Made by a program: the position numbers and the translations under genes
Shown: piece by piece, positions 26,923-35,751 of the stretch
How the letters are laid out: the number at the start of each line of letters is the position of its first letter
How positions within the stretch are numbered: the first letter of the stretch is position 1
Assembly (NCBI RefSeq): GCF_000829675.1
Contig: NZ_BBRX01000001.1
Coordinates: forward strand, 1-64,000
Direction: 5' to 3'
DNA: 64,000 bases
DNA from: Acinetobacter rudis
GTDB lineage: Bacteria; Pseudomonadota; Gammaproteobacteria; Pseudomonadales; Moraxellaceae
The notes under the pieces: generated by a model
Told to the model about the DNA's origin: nothing
The model's database searches: none
Seen by the model: the letters and a program-made list of their open reading frames with translations, nothing else

Positions 26923-27117
26923 ATGCAACTAATTATCGAAAACATGACTTGTGGTGGCTGTGCACGTGGCGTGACTGCAACTATTCAATCCATTGACCCA
27001 GAAGCAAAAGTTGATATTGATGTCAGTAAAAAATTAGTTAATCTGACCAGCTCAGCTGATCTTGATCAAATTTTAGTTGCTTTGGCTGAAGACGGTTTTC
27101 CAGCAGTACAGCAGTAA
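26923..27117 (+). CDS. copZ: CopZ-like copper chaperone (single HMA domain)
   Basis: 64-residue cytosolic protein consisting of one heavy-metal-associated domain, with the metal-binding loop NMTCGGCARGV (cysteines 10 and 13). Such proteins carry Cu(I) to CopA or buffer it. CAGGAG lies 8 bases before the ATG. It has its own CueR-type promoter and is followed by a terminator. The CGGC loop differs from the CASC loop of the CopA domains, which is common in bacterial chaperones. Confidence 0.9.
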   Translation: MQLIIENMTCGGCARGVTATIQSIDPEAKVDIDVSKKLVNLTSSADLDQILVALAEDGFPAVQQ

Positions 27118-27170
27118 GTTGTGCGATCTTTAATATAAATGATCTATTCGGTCATGTGTATTAAACAACA

Positions 27171-27205
27171 AACCCCAGTTCAATATAAACTTTGACTGGG
27201 GTTTT
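27171..27205. terminator. Terminator between copZ and the YWTD gene
   Basis: AACCCCAGT (27171-27179) pairs with ACTGGGGTT (27195-27203), followed by TT; A residues precede it. It lies between convergent genes and probably serves both strands. Confidence 0.85.
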
Positions 27206-27243
27206 AAAATAAAGAACAAGCAATAAAATAATTTTAAAATAGC

Positions 27244-28134
27244 TTATTTTTCTGAGTAAAGAACCATCCCCGTTATTGCTTGACCGTCTGAGTAAAATAA
27301 TTCTTTTTCCAAGCTATTTAAGTGAACTCGATAAACAGATCCTAATAATTCAGAAACATAAATATGTGGCCCATCTAAGACTAATCCAATCGCTTCTTTA
27401 AAACCACGAACCAATACCTGATGATCTTTTAGACCACTCGCTGTTATTCTTGCGCAATTTAATGAGTTTCCATCTGGTGGCGCACCTCTATCTGTCCAGT
27501 ACAATATTCGATTTTGATCATCAATTTCTAGATCAATAGGTTCGGGGAGGTGATTAAGTAATGTCTGAATATTATGGCATGGGCTAGAGTTGCAATAATC
27601 CAGATCCGCGCGAAATATACGGCCCATATGACCTTTTACTGTTCCTTTTTGCGTCCAATAAAGATGGCCATTGGCTTTATCTAGTGCAATACCAACACAT
27701 TGATCTAGCTTATTCTTGGGATATACTCCAGCCTGACCTCGATTAAGTAACGTTTCAAGATGACCACCATCAGTGTCTGCACGATAAATCGCGCCACCCT
27801 CACGATCACACCAATACAACTTTTGACTTACCTCATCAAATTTTAATTGCTTAGGTGTATATAATTGCCCATTACCCAATATTTTTTGTTTTTCACTGCC
27901 ATCTAATTTACTTCTGAAAATAGCACCATCAGCATGTAAAAAGTCTTCTCCATCTCGATTTGGCCCCATATCTGTCCAGTAGAAATAGCCATTGTCGATA
28001 TCAATCTGTATGCCATCACCATGACCAATGTCGTGAATAATGGTTTCGACTTGAGCCGTGTTGATATTCAATATGACGATCTGTTGCTGAAATGCATCTA
28101 AAATAGCCAGTTTCTTATTTTCTATATTAGTCAT
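27244..28134 (-). CDS. Cytosolic YWTD (LDL-receptor class B) beta-propeller protein
   Basis: 296 residues with at least four blade repeats of the YWTD type: YFYWTD at 50-55, LYWCD at 106-110, LYWTQ at 158-162, LYWTD at 211-215, and a weak IYVSE near 257. Each is followed after about 15 residues by an IFR/IYR-x-D strand, as in LDL-receptor class B propellers. There is no signal peptide or membrane helix, so it should be cytosolic. Bacterial members have no settled function; a lactonase-like enzyme is possible because other six-blade propellers are lactonases, but no metal-site pattern is evident. It is monocistronic. Confidence 0.78.
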   Translation of the reverse strand: MTNIENKKLAILDAFQQQIVILNINTAQVETIIHDIGHGDGIQIDIDNGYFYWTDMGPNRDGEDFLHADGAIFRSKLDGSEKQKILGNGQLYTPKQLKFDEVSQKLYWCDREGGAIYRADTDGGHLETLLNRGQAGVYPKNKLDQCVGIALDKANGHLYWTQKGTVKGHMGRIFRADLDYCNSSPCHNIQTLLNHLPEPIDLEIDDQNRILYWTDRGAPPDGNSLNCARITASGLKDHQVLVRGFKEAIGLVLDGPHIYVSELLGSVYRVHLNSLEKELFYSDGQAITGMVLYSEK

Positions 28135-28478
28135 TGTGGTACTTTCACTTTTTAATATGTAATTCAGATATTAACAATTAAATGTATGTTTAACAGAACT
28201 ATTTTCTCTACAGAATTTTTTATAATAATGTGGTTTTATTCTATGAATTGTAGCTGTAAATGCGTTAAGTGTAGACTAAACATCTCTGCAAGACTTCCTC
28301 CAATAATCAACAGCAAAAAGGCTGATATGAAGAAATATACATAGACAGTATGATGTATGTTTTAGTGTGCTCTCATGTGTCATCAAGAGCCATGCTTTAA
28401 AATATAATGAACATCAGTTTATTGCTATGGCATATGGTTTTGATCTTTGGGGGCATATATTTAAGAAACTTGAACAAT
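28135..28478. other. Intergenic region of about 345 bp
   Basis: AT-rich stretch between the YWTD gene and the terminator of the permease gene, both on the minus strand. It must hold the YWTD promoter. Only very short ORFs occur (up to about 17 codons) and none has a convincing ribosome site. No tRNA or repeat seen. Confidence 0.4.
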
Positions 28479-28514
28479 AAAAAACCCTCAATTAAGTAGA
28501 AATTTAACTGAGGG
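28479..28514 (-). terminator. Rho-independent terminator of the AroP-like permease gene
   Basis: CCCTCA (28485-28490) pairs with TGAGGG (28509-28514), extended by ATTAA/TTTAA. On the minus strand it runs into six T residues. It lies about 50 bases past the permease stop. Confidence 0.85.
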
Positions 28515-28566
28515 CTAAATATTGCTCTTAAATGATCTATCTAGGTCATTTTCTTACGATGTAGGT

Positions 28567-29919
28567 TTATTGAGCGTTTTTACGGGTTTTAAAATAATAA
28601 GCTGTACCCAAACATAATAACCAAACTGGAATCAAAATCACTGCGATACGCATAGCAGGTGTATTCCACATAATCACTAAAATCCCCATCATAAATACGA
28701 CACAGATATAGTTAGTCAGTGGATAAGCAATACTTGGAAAAAGCGTGGTTTTTTGCTGTTGAATCATCGATTTTTTAAACTTAATGTGTGTCAAAGACAA
28801 CATTGTCCAGTTAATTACAATCGCTGAAACCACCAAACTCATCAGTAATTTAAAGGCGTCTTCTGGGAAGATATAGTTGAGGAATACACAGATCGCTGTA
28901 ACAAAGGCAGAGCATAAAATCGCAGCATAGGGAATGCCACGTTTATTAATTTTGCTGAGTACGCGAGGCGCATTGCCTTGTTCAGCAAGACCCAATAACA
29001 TACGACTGGTGCCATAACTGGTGCCGTTATAGACTGAAATTGCTGCTGTTAAAACGATAAAGTTCAGTGCTGCTGCAACGCCAACATTACCAAGTGCATC
29101 AAAGATCAGCACAAATGGACTACCGCCTTCAGCGATTTGATTCCACGGGTAGAGTGACAATAAGATAAAAATTGTACCGACATAAAATAACAAGACACGA
29201 TAAACGATTTGATTAATCGCTTTAGGAATCGTTTGAGTTGGATTTTTAGTTTCTGCTGCAGCAATACCGACCAATTCAATTCCCCCGAAAGAGAACATAA
29301 TAATCGCCATGGCCATAATTAAACCCGTATAGCCATTCGGAAAGAAACCACCAAGTGCCCATAAGTTGGAAACAGAAGCAGCTTCACCAGCACGACCGCT
29401 AGCAAGTAAATACGCACCGAAACCGATCATGCCAATAATGGCTAAAATTTTAATGATGGAAAATAAAAATTCCATTTCACCAAAAATTTTGACATGACTT
29501 AAGTTAATGATGTTAATAAATATAAAGAAGCCCAGTGCAGAAACCCAATTGGGTATTTCAGGCCACCAGTACTGTACATACAGCCCAATTGCACTCAGTT
29601 CTGCCATACAAACCAGAACGTTGAGTACCCAGTAGTTCCAACCTGACATAAAGCCTGCAAAAGGGCTCCAGAATTTGTAGGCAAAAAAGCTAAATGAGCC
29701 ACTGACGGGTTCTTCGACCACCATTTCACCAAGTTGACGCATCATGAAAAATGCAATGAGGCCTGCGATCGCATAGCCAAGAATGACTGAAGGACCTGCA
29801 AGTTTAATGGTCTGGGAAATACCGAGGAAGAGACCAGTTCCGATTGAACCACCTAAAGCAATCAACTGGATATGTCGATTACTTAAACCATGCTTCAATT
29901 TACTCTGTTCTGATGACAT
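28567..29919 (-). CDS. aroP: Amino acid permease, AAT family, AroP-like
   Basis: Proton-coupled amino acid importer of 450 residues with about 12 membrane helices. The AAT signature is near the N-terminus: HIQLIALGGSIGTGLFLG, then MRQLGEMVVEEPVSGSFSFFA and SGWNYWVLNVLVCMAEL. From memory these segments follow E. coli AroP and PheP most closely, so aromatic amino acid uptake is likely but not proven; proline, GABA or asparagine carriers of the family look similar. Start ATG at 29919. It is divergent from the potassium channel gene, with about 245 bases between. Confidence 0.85.
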   Translation of the reverse strand: MSSEQSKLKHGLSNRHIQLIALGGSIGTGLFLGISQTIKLAGPSVILGYAIAGLIAFFMMRQLGEMVVEEPVSGSFSFFAYKFWSPFAGFMSGWNYWVLNVLVCMAELSAIGLYVQYWWPEIPNWVSALGFFIFINIINLSHVKIFGEMEFLFSIIKILAIIGMIGFGAYLLASGRAGEAASVSNLWALGGFFPNGYTGLIMAMAIIMFSFGGIELVGIAAAETKNPTQTIPKAINQIVYRVLLFYVGTIFILLSLYPWNQIAEGGSPFVLIFDALGNVGVAAALNFIVLTAAISVYNGTSYGTSRMLLGLAEQGNAPRVLSKINKRGIPYAAILCSAFVTAICVFLNYIFPEDAFKLLMSLVVSAIVINWTMLSLTHIKFKKSMIQQQKTTLFPSIAYPLTNYICVVFMMGILVIMWNTPAMRIAVILIPVWLLCLGTAYYFKTRKNAQ

Positions 29920-30164
29920 AAATATACCAATAAGGGTGATACCGCCGAAGCCATATCATTCTAGATACGGGAAAAATCCGACCAATATAATGAATATTGC
30001 AACAATAATAAAACGTTATTTTTGAATGGGGAGCGAAACAGGGTTTTTCAGTGTAGATTTCTCAGTTTTAATAGTTCAAAACAAATTTCAAAGTACAGAT
30101 TCAGATTTGTTAATTTTTTATGATTTATTTACCATAAAGTATATTTTAAATTTTAGTCCACATT

Positions 30165-31172
30165 ATGATTGCACAAACCTGGTTGTTACTTCGAAAGTTT
30201 GTTTATGATTATTTACATGACGAGAACAATCAATCAAAGTTGAGCTTAGCCATTAATATGGCACTGATTGTTTTAATTCTTGCCAATGTCTTTGCAGTCA
30301 TTTTAGAAACAGTCAATAGTATATATTTTGAACATAAACGGTTGTTTGATTGGTTTGAGAATATTTCAATCACTATTTTTACAGCTGAATATTTATTAAG
30401 AATGTGGAGTGTGGTAGAAGAGAAACCTGAACAAAGTGCTTGGAAGACACGCTGGCAATGGGTAACCAGTGGTGGTGCGATTATTGATCTGCTTGCGATC
30501 TTACCTGCATATATTAACTTCTTTGTACATCTTGATTTACGTATTTTACGTACGCTTCGATTATTACGTCTGCTCAAATTAACCCGCTATTTTACCTCTT
30601 TACAGATTTTATTACGTGTCCTTGAGCGCGAGAAAGGTTCATTTCAGGCTGTATTATTTATTTTATCTATACTGATTGTTATGGCTGCTGCTGGGGTTTA
30701 TATCGTTGAAAATCAGGCACAGCCACATGTTTATAGTTCTATTCCGGCTTCGATGTGGTGGGCGGTAGTCACATTGACCACAGTGGGCTATGGCGATGTA
30801 ACGCCAATTACACCCTTAGGTAAGTTTTTAGGTGCTTTGATTACGATTTTAGGCTTAGGTCTTGCTGCATTACCAGCGGGTATCTTAGCAACAGGTATTG
30901 CCAATGAGTTAGAAGCACGCAAACATGAACTTGAATTAAAATTTCAAACGCTATTACATCATCAAGATATAGATTTGGTCAAAGACCATAAGAAAATTGA
31001 AGAAATTCGTAGACAAGTTGGGCTTACAGTTGAACAAACTGAAGATATTATTCGTAAGTTGATACGAGAACAAAAAGAACAAGCATTACAAGCACAACGT
31101 CAGCACTATTGTTATTGTCCAAATTGTGGTCATCAATTACCTAAGGAAAGTACACATCAAGGTGACTATTAA
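30165..31172 (+). CDS. Voltage-gated potassium channel with C-terminal zinc-ribbon-like tail
   Basis: 335-residue six-helix channel. S4 carries regularly spaced arginines (LDLRILRTLRLLRLLKLTRY), the mark of a voltage sensor. The pore has the selectivity filter TTVGYGD near residues 205-211. After S6 comes a charged, coiled-coil-prone region (about 250-310), and the protein ends in HYCYCPNCGHQLPKES with cysteines 316, 318 and 321 and His323, which could bind zinc. No Shine-Dalgarno sequence is evident before the ATG. K+ selectivity follows from the filter; gating and role are inferred from the family. Confidence 0.9.
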   Translation: MIAQTWLLLRKFVYDYLHDENNQSKLSLAINMALIVLILANVFAVILETVNSIYFEHKRLFDWFENISITIFTAEYLLRMWSVVEEKPEQSAWKTRWQWVTSGGAIIDLLAILPAYINFFVHLDLRILRTLRLLRLLKLTRYFTSLQILLRVLEREKGSFQAVLFILSILIVMAAAGVYIVENQAQPHVYSSIPASMWWAVVTLTTVGYGDVTPITPLGKFLGALITILGLGLAALPAGILATGIANELEARKHELELKFQTLLHHQDIDLVKDHKKIEEIRRQVGLTVEQTEDIIRKLIREQKEQALQAQRQHYCYCPNCGHQLPKESTHQGDY

Positions 31173-31381
31173 TATTAACATTTTACAAAGGGTTAAGTAT
31201 GCCCCAATCAGAGCAGTCTTGTGAATAGGGACGATCATGTATCTATACGCCCTATTTTACTTTGCTGTGATTATAAAGTTAATAATATTCATCTGTTAGA
31301 AATATAATTAAAGAGCATTCATCATGAGACAAACTAATTAACTTCATTGTATACTGAGTAAAATTCACACTGACTTGTATT

Positions 31382-32299
31382 ATGTTAGAGATTCGCCATT
31401 TAAAAACTTTAGCTGCATTACGAGAACATGGTTCATTGGTTGCGGCAGCTAATGATCTATGTTTAACACCTTCTGCAATTTCACATCAACTTAAAGAGTT
31501 AGATCATTGGTATGGGGTAGAGGTGGTAAACCGCCGCAGTCGTCCTGTGACCTTCTCAAATGTTGGTCAACGCTTATTGCAATTGGCAGATGAAGTATTA
31601 CCTCAGTTTCAGGTTACTCAGTCCGATATTACTCGTATTGTGCATGGACAGACTGGGCGTATTATTTTTTCTTCTGAGTGCCATAGTTGTTTTGATTGGT
31701 TAATGCCGTTGCTCAATCAATATCGTCAACAGTATCCCGATGTTGATCTGGATTTTGCTTCAGGTTTCCAAGCTAATCCACATGAGTTGCTGCAAAATGC
31801 AGAGTTTGACTTATTAATAACAGCTGATCCGATTGCCATGAAGGGGGTAGAGTATTTCCCTATTTTTGAATATGAATCACGCTTGGTATTATCAAACACG
31901 CATACATTAGTTCGTAAGGAACACGTGCTGCTAGAAGATTTGGCCGAAGAAACCTTGATCACTTATCCAGTAGATAAACATCGTCTGGATATTATGGCGC
32001 ATTTGTTTATACCTGCGAATATTCAACCTAAAAACATACGCACTACAGAGTTAACTCAGATGTTAATTCAATTGGTTGCTAGTGGACGTGGTTTTGCAGC
32101 CTTACCAGATTGGGTTGTCTACGAATATGAACAAAAAGGGTGGGTAACCTCACGTCGCTTTGATTGTGTTGCAGCACAGGGTTTAAGACGAACTTTATAC
32201 GCGGGCTACCGTACTGAAGAAACGCAAAAAAGTTATTTTGAGGGTTTCTTAAAACAACTGGAAAAGTTCTCTCAAAAACGTACAGTGTATTATCAGTGA
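31382..32299 (+). CDS. metR: LysR-family regulator of methionine biosynthesis, MetR
   Basis: 305-residue LysR regulator. The helix-turn-helix is at residues 1-60 (LKTLAALREHGSLVAAAND, LTPSAISHQLKEL). The effector domain includes SSECHSCFDWLMPLLNQY and EETLITYPVDKHRLDI, stretches that I recall from E. coli MetR (VECHSCIQWLTPAL, LLIYPVQRSRLDV). MetR uses homocysteine as coactivator for metE and metH. Those targets are not in this window. Its stop directly abuts the stop of the convergent yeaL gene. Confidence 0.9.
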   Translation: MLEIRHLKTLAALREHGSLVAAANDLCLTPSAISHQLKELDHWYGVEVVNRRSRPVTFSNVGQRLLQLADEVLPQFQVTQSDITRIVHGQTGRIIFSSECHSCFDWLMPLLNQYRQQYPDVDLDFASGFQANPHELLQNAEFDLLITADPIAMKGVEYFPIFEYESRLVLSNTHTLVRKEHVLLEDLAEETLITYPVDKHRLDIMAHLFIPANIQPKNIRTTELTQMLIQLVASGRGFAALPDWVVYEYEQKGWVTSRRFDCVAAQGLRRTLYAGYRTEETQKSYFEGFLKQLEKFSQKRTVYYQ

Positions 32300-32758
32300 T
32301 TAGCTATAACCGATGACCAGTGACAAAATGCCCGCTGCGATCAGCGGGCCTACAGGTACACCACGCAATAAGGCAACACCTGCAACTGTACCAATCAGTA
32401 AACCTGCAACAATATTCGGTTGATTGGTCATCAATTTAACACCACGACCACCTAACCATGCAACCGCAACACCCACTAAGATTGCCAGTACCGACTTCCA
32501 ACTAAAAAAAGATTTTAAAATCGCATCACCTGCGATTCTGCCACTCGCGATAGGGGTAAGTACACCTATTGTGAGGACGATAATCCCTATGTGTAAGGCA
32601 TAATCTTGTAAATAAGGAAAATAGACCTGTAAAGGCGTCATTCTAAAAATAATCAATACAGCTGCAGCAATGGTAATGGCACTGTTATGGCTCAATACTC
32701 CACATGCTAATAATACGATTAATACCATTAGGTTTAGATCTAGACCAGAAAGACTCAT
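32300..32758 (-). CDS. yeaL: DUF441/UPF0756 membrane protein, YeaL-like
   Basis: 152-residue inner-membrane protein with four or five helices. I start at 32758 ([13 protein letters not shown]), the usual family length and N-terminus; the longer frame adds 24 residues with no family match. [13 protein letters not shown] and the closing [16 protein letters not shown] are typical of the family, whose function is unknown. A perfect GC-rich inverted repeat lies within its last 50 bases. There is no base between its stop and that of metR. Confidence 0.85.
   Translation of the reverse strand: MSLSGLDLNLMVLIVLLACGVLSHNSAITIAAAVLIIFRMTPLQVYFPYLQDYALHIGIIVLTIGVLTPIASGRIAGDAILKSFFSWKSVLAILVGVAVAWLGGRGVKLMTNQPNIVAGLLIGTVAGVALLRGVPVGPLIAAGILSLVIGYS
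32330..32349. repeat. GC-rich inverted repeat inside the yeaL 3' end
   Basis: GCCCGCT (32330-32336) and AGCGGGC (32343-32349) pair perfectly around GCGATC, 31 bases past the metR stop and within yeaL codons. No T-run follows, so any role in ending the metR message is speculative. Confidence 0.45.
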
Positions 32759-32941
32759 AACATACTCATTGCTAAATAGGCGTTTTTTATTATACGAGAT
32801 CAATATCAATAAAAGGAGTTGATCGAACATAGGCGATTATAAAATAGCCGAGCACTGGCTAAAAGACTGCTTTATGCGTTTGGGACTGTGCCCGTGTGCG
32901 TGCTTCGGCTAAAATGAATGAACATGTCTGGTAATCGTCTT

Positions 32942-33661
32942 ATGAATTTAGAGAAAATTTTACAATCCCAAGGTTTTGGTTCAAGAAAGCATTGTCAACA
33001 ATTGATTAAACAAGGGGCTGTGCTTATTGATGGTGTTGTTGCAAGTAATGCTAAGCAAAATTTAGAGTTGTCTGGTTTAAGTTTTAGTGTATTTGGTCAA
33101 GAGTATCAATATCGTGAGCAAGTCTATATTGCTTTACACAAACCGCAGGGTTATGAGTGCTCACATCAAGCAACGCATCATTTGAGTGTATTTGACTTGT
33201 TTGATCAAGTTTTATTGCAACGCGGTTTACAGTGTGTAGGGCGATTAGATCAAGATACGACAGGACTACTACTTCTTACTGATGATGGTAAGTTACTACA
33301 AGCTTTAACACATCCCAAAAAACATGTGCCTAAGGTCTATCATGTGCATTGTGTAGATCCAGTCACTGAGCAGCAGCTGCTCGGTCTAAGCAATGGTGTA
33401 GAGCTGCGCAATGAGCTGGGGGTCTTTGCTGCAACTGATGTGGTTCAGTTGTCAGAATACAGTCTTAAAATGACGATACACCAAGGTGTATATCATCAGG
33501 TTAAAAGAATGTTGGCAGCTGTGGGTAACAAAGTGGAGAGCTTACATCGTGCGCAAATGGGCGCTTTGCAACTGACTCATTTGGCATTAGGACAATGGCA
33601 GTATCTCAACGACGAGCAAGTTTCCTTATTAAGAGATCCACAAGCGAACCTACAGATTTAG
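32942..33661 (+). CDS. rsuA: Pseudouridine synthase, RsuA family
   Basis: Isomerises a uridine in 16S rRNA (position 516 in E. coli RsuA). The N-terminus is an S4 RNA-binding domain (NLEKILQSQGFGSRKHC, LIKQGAVLIDG). The catalytic aspartate is in CVGRLDQDTTGLLLLTDDG near residue 110, and the closing IHQGVYHQVKRMLAAVGNKV is a family motif. I prefer ATG 32942 because the family starts at this S4 helix; ATG 32918 would add eight residues. RsuA versus RluE/RluF cannot be settled, though the length fits RsuA. Confidence 0.85.
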   Translation: MNLEKILQSQGFGSRKHCQQLIKQGAVLIDGVVASNAKQNLELSGLSFSVFGQEYQYREQVYIALHKPQGYECSHQATHHLSVFDLFDQVLLQRGLQCVGRLDQDTTGLLLLTDDGKLLQALTHPKKHVPKVYHVHCVDPVTEQQLLGLSNGVELRNELGVFAATDVVQLSEYSLKMTIHQGVYHQVKRMLAAVGNKVESLHRAQMGALQLTHLALGQWQYLNDEQVSLLRDPQANLQI

Positions 33662-33665
33662 ATGA

Positions 33666-34136
33666 TTACTGGGTTATTTGATTGAGTGGACGAGGATTTA
33701 AATAGTAGTGATATTCTTGATACTCCGTATCTTTGATAAAGCCCATACTTTCATAGAGTTGATGTGAACGAATATTGTTGAGTTCTGTACGTAGACAGAT
33801 TTTAAATGCGGCATTGTGGCGGGCAAATAGGATTGCTGTGTCAATAAGCTGCCGCGCAGAACCTTGTCGTCTAAACTGTGGACTTACATAGACATCATCT
33901 AAGATGTAGTAGTGCTTACATGCAACTGAAGAGAACCCCAGATATAAAATAACAAAACCAGTGAGTTGCTGGTCCTTGATATGAACAAAGATGACACTTT
34001 GTTGATTTTCCAATCTTTGTTTTAAAAATTGATAAGAGAGTTCGGGTTCGGATTGAACCTGATAAAATTGGCGGTATTCATCGAATAATATCGCTAATGC
34101 GCTTAAATCATCACTACAGGCACGTCGAACAATCAT
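33666..34136 (-). CDS. GNAT-family N-acetyltransferase
   Basis: Acetyl-CoA-dependent transferase of about 156 residues. The acetyl-CoA loop is in VYVSPQFRRQGSARQLID, with the Q/R-x-x-G-x-A pattern, and the C-terminal NNIRSHQLYESMGFIKD is the usual GNAT ending. I choose ATG 34136 because GGAG lies 6 bases upstream; ATG 34148 would overlap that site. The substrate is not predictable. It converges with rsuA, with only four bases between the stops. Confidence 0.85.
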   Translation of the reverse strand: MIVRRACSDDLSALAILFDEYRQFYQVQSEPELSYQFLKQRLENQQSVIFVHIKDQQLTGFVILYLGFSSVACKHYYILDDVYVSPQFRRQGSARQLIDTAILFARHNAAFKICLRTELNNIRSHQLYESMGFIKDTEYQEYHYYLNPRPLNQITQ

Positions 34137-34274
34137 ACTATGCTCCATTTTTGATGCTTATATTGAGGCTGTTCATTTAAATCATGCAATGCAAGTTGAG
34201 TAATGAACAGGATCAAAATGGAGTTTAGTAATAAATACGCTGTAAAAACAATCAGTTTATGTAACCAAATTCAT

Positions 34275-34589
34275 TTAGTGCGGTTCTTGTGGCGAGTTAT
34301 TTTCACCAAGTAATGCGTTGAGTTCAGCAAATAAATCATCGTCATTTTCAAGATCTATATTTTTGTCTTGTGGCTCTAAATCTTGTTTAATCTTTTTCAG
34401 CTTCAGCAATTGCTCCATGTTAATACTTTGGTTTTCAATTGCAAAAGGGATGGACTTGGTCAATACAACTTGTTTAAAAAACAGACGTACTGCTTGAGCA
34501 GGGGTAATTCCCAGCTGCTTAAATACTGCAAAAGCCTGCTTTTTTTCTTGTGAATCTAGGCGGACTTGATAGACTTCAGTTTTTCTCAT
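34275..34589 (-). CDS. RelB/DinJ-family ribbon-helix-helix protein, orphan antitoxin
   Basis: 104 residues. The N-terminal 50 match RelB/DinJ ribbon-helix-helix antitoxins: TEVYQVRLDSQEKKQAFAVF as the strand and first helix, then LGITPAQAVRLFFKQVVLT. The rest is a charged, acidic tail. Normal systems have a RelE/YafQ toxin directly downstream; here 126 bases and then an acetyltransferase follow, and nothing toxin-like is visible on either strand. It may be a degenerate pair, a free antitoxin or a regulator. Confidence 0.8.
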   Translation of the reverse strand: MRKTEVYQVRLDSQEKKQAFAVFKQLGITPAQAVRLFFKQVVLTKSIPFAIENQSINMEQLLKLKKIKQDLEPQDKNIDLENDDDLFAELNALLGENNSPQEPH

Positions 34590-34653
34590 TTTTAATCAGA
34601 CAACACTTCGTTGGATAACATATTCTAAACAAACAACATGTAATTTCAATGTC

Positions 34654-34677
34654 AAAAACACTAAAAGTGTATTTTTT
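34654..34677. terminator. Terminator between the RluA-like and RelB-like genes
   Basis: ACACT (34658-34662) and AGTGT (34666-34670) flanked by A residues on one side and six T on the other, so it can act on both strands. It separates the RluA-like gene from the RelB-like gene on the minus strand. The stem is short. Confidence 0.55.
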
Positions 34678-34700
34678 GTCATTACGTTGAAATTATTTTC

Positions 34701-35615
34701 CTATATTTCGAGCATTTGTTGACTATAAAAATATTGTGCTTGCTTGCTGATAGGATCTGTAAAGCTAATTTGATGTGCAAGTAATTGCAAAGGTGCTGAA
34801 AAATCATCGGCAGCTTGGTGTTGAATGTTTGGATAAAAACGATCGTTACGGATAGGGATACCAAGATGGTTGAGATGTACGCGCAGTTGATGCTGTTTAC
34901 CTGTTTTAGGTTTTAGTAAATATTTGGCCCAAATAGAATTATGTTCAAGTAACTGTAGCTGTGTTTCAGTATTAGGTTCGCCTTCAACAACACGCATCGT
35001 ATAGAAAGGGTCTGATTTTTCCATACGTAAAGCTAACCGTAAGGGAAAGTGTAACGTAGGGCGGTAAGCAGCAATGGCATGATAGCTTTTCTCAACTAAA
35101 CGCTGTGCAAATAATTGTTGATAGCAGCCTCGGGTGGCAGCGCGTTTAGCAAATAACACCACACCTGCAGTTTCACGATCTAAGCGGTGAATTGGACTCA
35201 GCTCAGCATTCCCCGTTCGGCGTTTTAAACGAACTAACAGCGTTTCTTGTAAATACTGTCCAGTAGGGCTCATTGTTAAGAAATGTGGTTTATCAACAAC
35301 TAGCAAATCTTCATTTTCAAATAAGATATTTTCATAAAATGGAACGTGAATTTCATTATCCAAAAAACGATAATAATAAATATGTTGTTCTGCTAAATAC
35401 GGACTATCGAGTGTCAATGTCCGACCCTGCATATCAATAATCAAACCATCTTGAAAACGTTGTTGCCATTCAGCGGCAGAAATATGTGCAAAGGTATCAC
35501 AGAGATAAGCAAATAAACTGGATGCGTTATGTGAGAGTCGAGGTAAAAATACCTGACTGGCACTGACGCCATCACGCATAGGTGGTGTAAAACGTAAAGA
35601 AGGAGTTGCAGACAT
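34701..35615 (-). CDS. Pseudouridine synthase, RluA family
   Basis: 304 residues. The catalytic aspartate is in SPIHRLDRETAGVVLFAKR, the RluA signature, and GKQHQLRVHLNHLGIPI is the second family motif. The N-terminal 90 residues (about) do not show an S4 domain, which fits RluA/RluC-like members without one. The target, in 23S rRNA or tRNA, is unknown. It stands alone, divergent from tsaE. Confidence 0.87.
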   Translation of the reverse strand: MSATPSLRFTPPMRDGVSASQVFLPRLSHNASSLFAYLCDTFAHISAAEWQQRFQDGLIIDMQGRTLTLDSPYLAEQHIYYYRFLDNEIHVPFYENILFENEDLLVVDKPHFLTMSPTGQYLQETLLVRLKRRTGNAELSPIHRLDRETAGVVLFAKRAATRGCYQQLFAQRLVEKSYHAIAAYRPTLHFPLRLALRMEKSDPFYTMRVVEGEPNTETQLQLLEHNSIWAKYLLKPKTGKQHQLRVHLNHLGIPIRNDRFYPNIQHQAADDFSAPLQLLAHQISFTDPISKQAQYFYSQQMLEI

Positions 35616-35751
35616 AGTTTCGATTCATTGTGCGGTGTGCTAAAGCTTCATCATCGGGTAAATAATCGTACCGTGGCAATGTGCAGTAGCGTAGGTTTTG
35701 AAAGTTGCTGGTGCTATTATAATGGCAGTTTAGTTTTATATAGTGAATCCA

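Noticed and set aside
30026..30208. 60-codon ORF before the potassium channel gene
   Set aside because: Covers the promoter region between divergent genes, starts without a ribosome site and runs into the channel gene out of frame.
34149..34274. Possible RelE-type toxin gene next to the RelB-like protein
   Set aside because: 126 bases hold no frame long enough in any direction.
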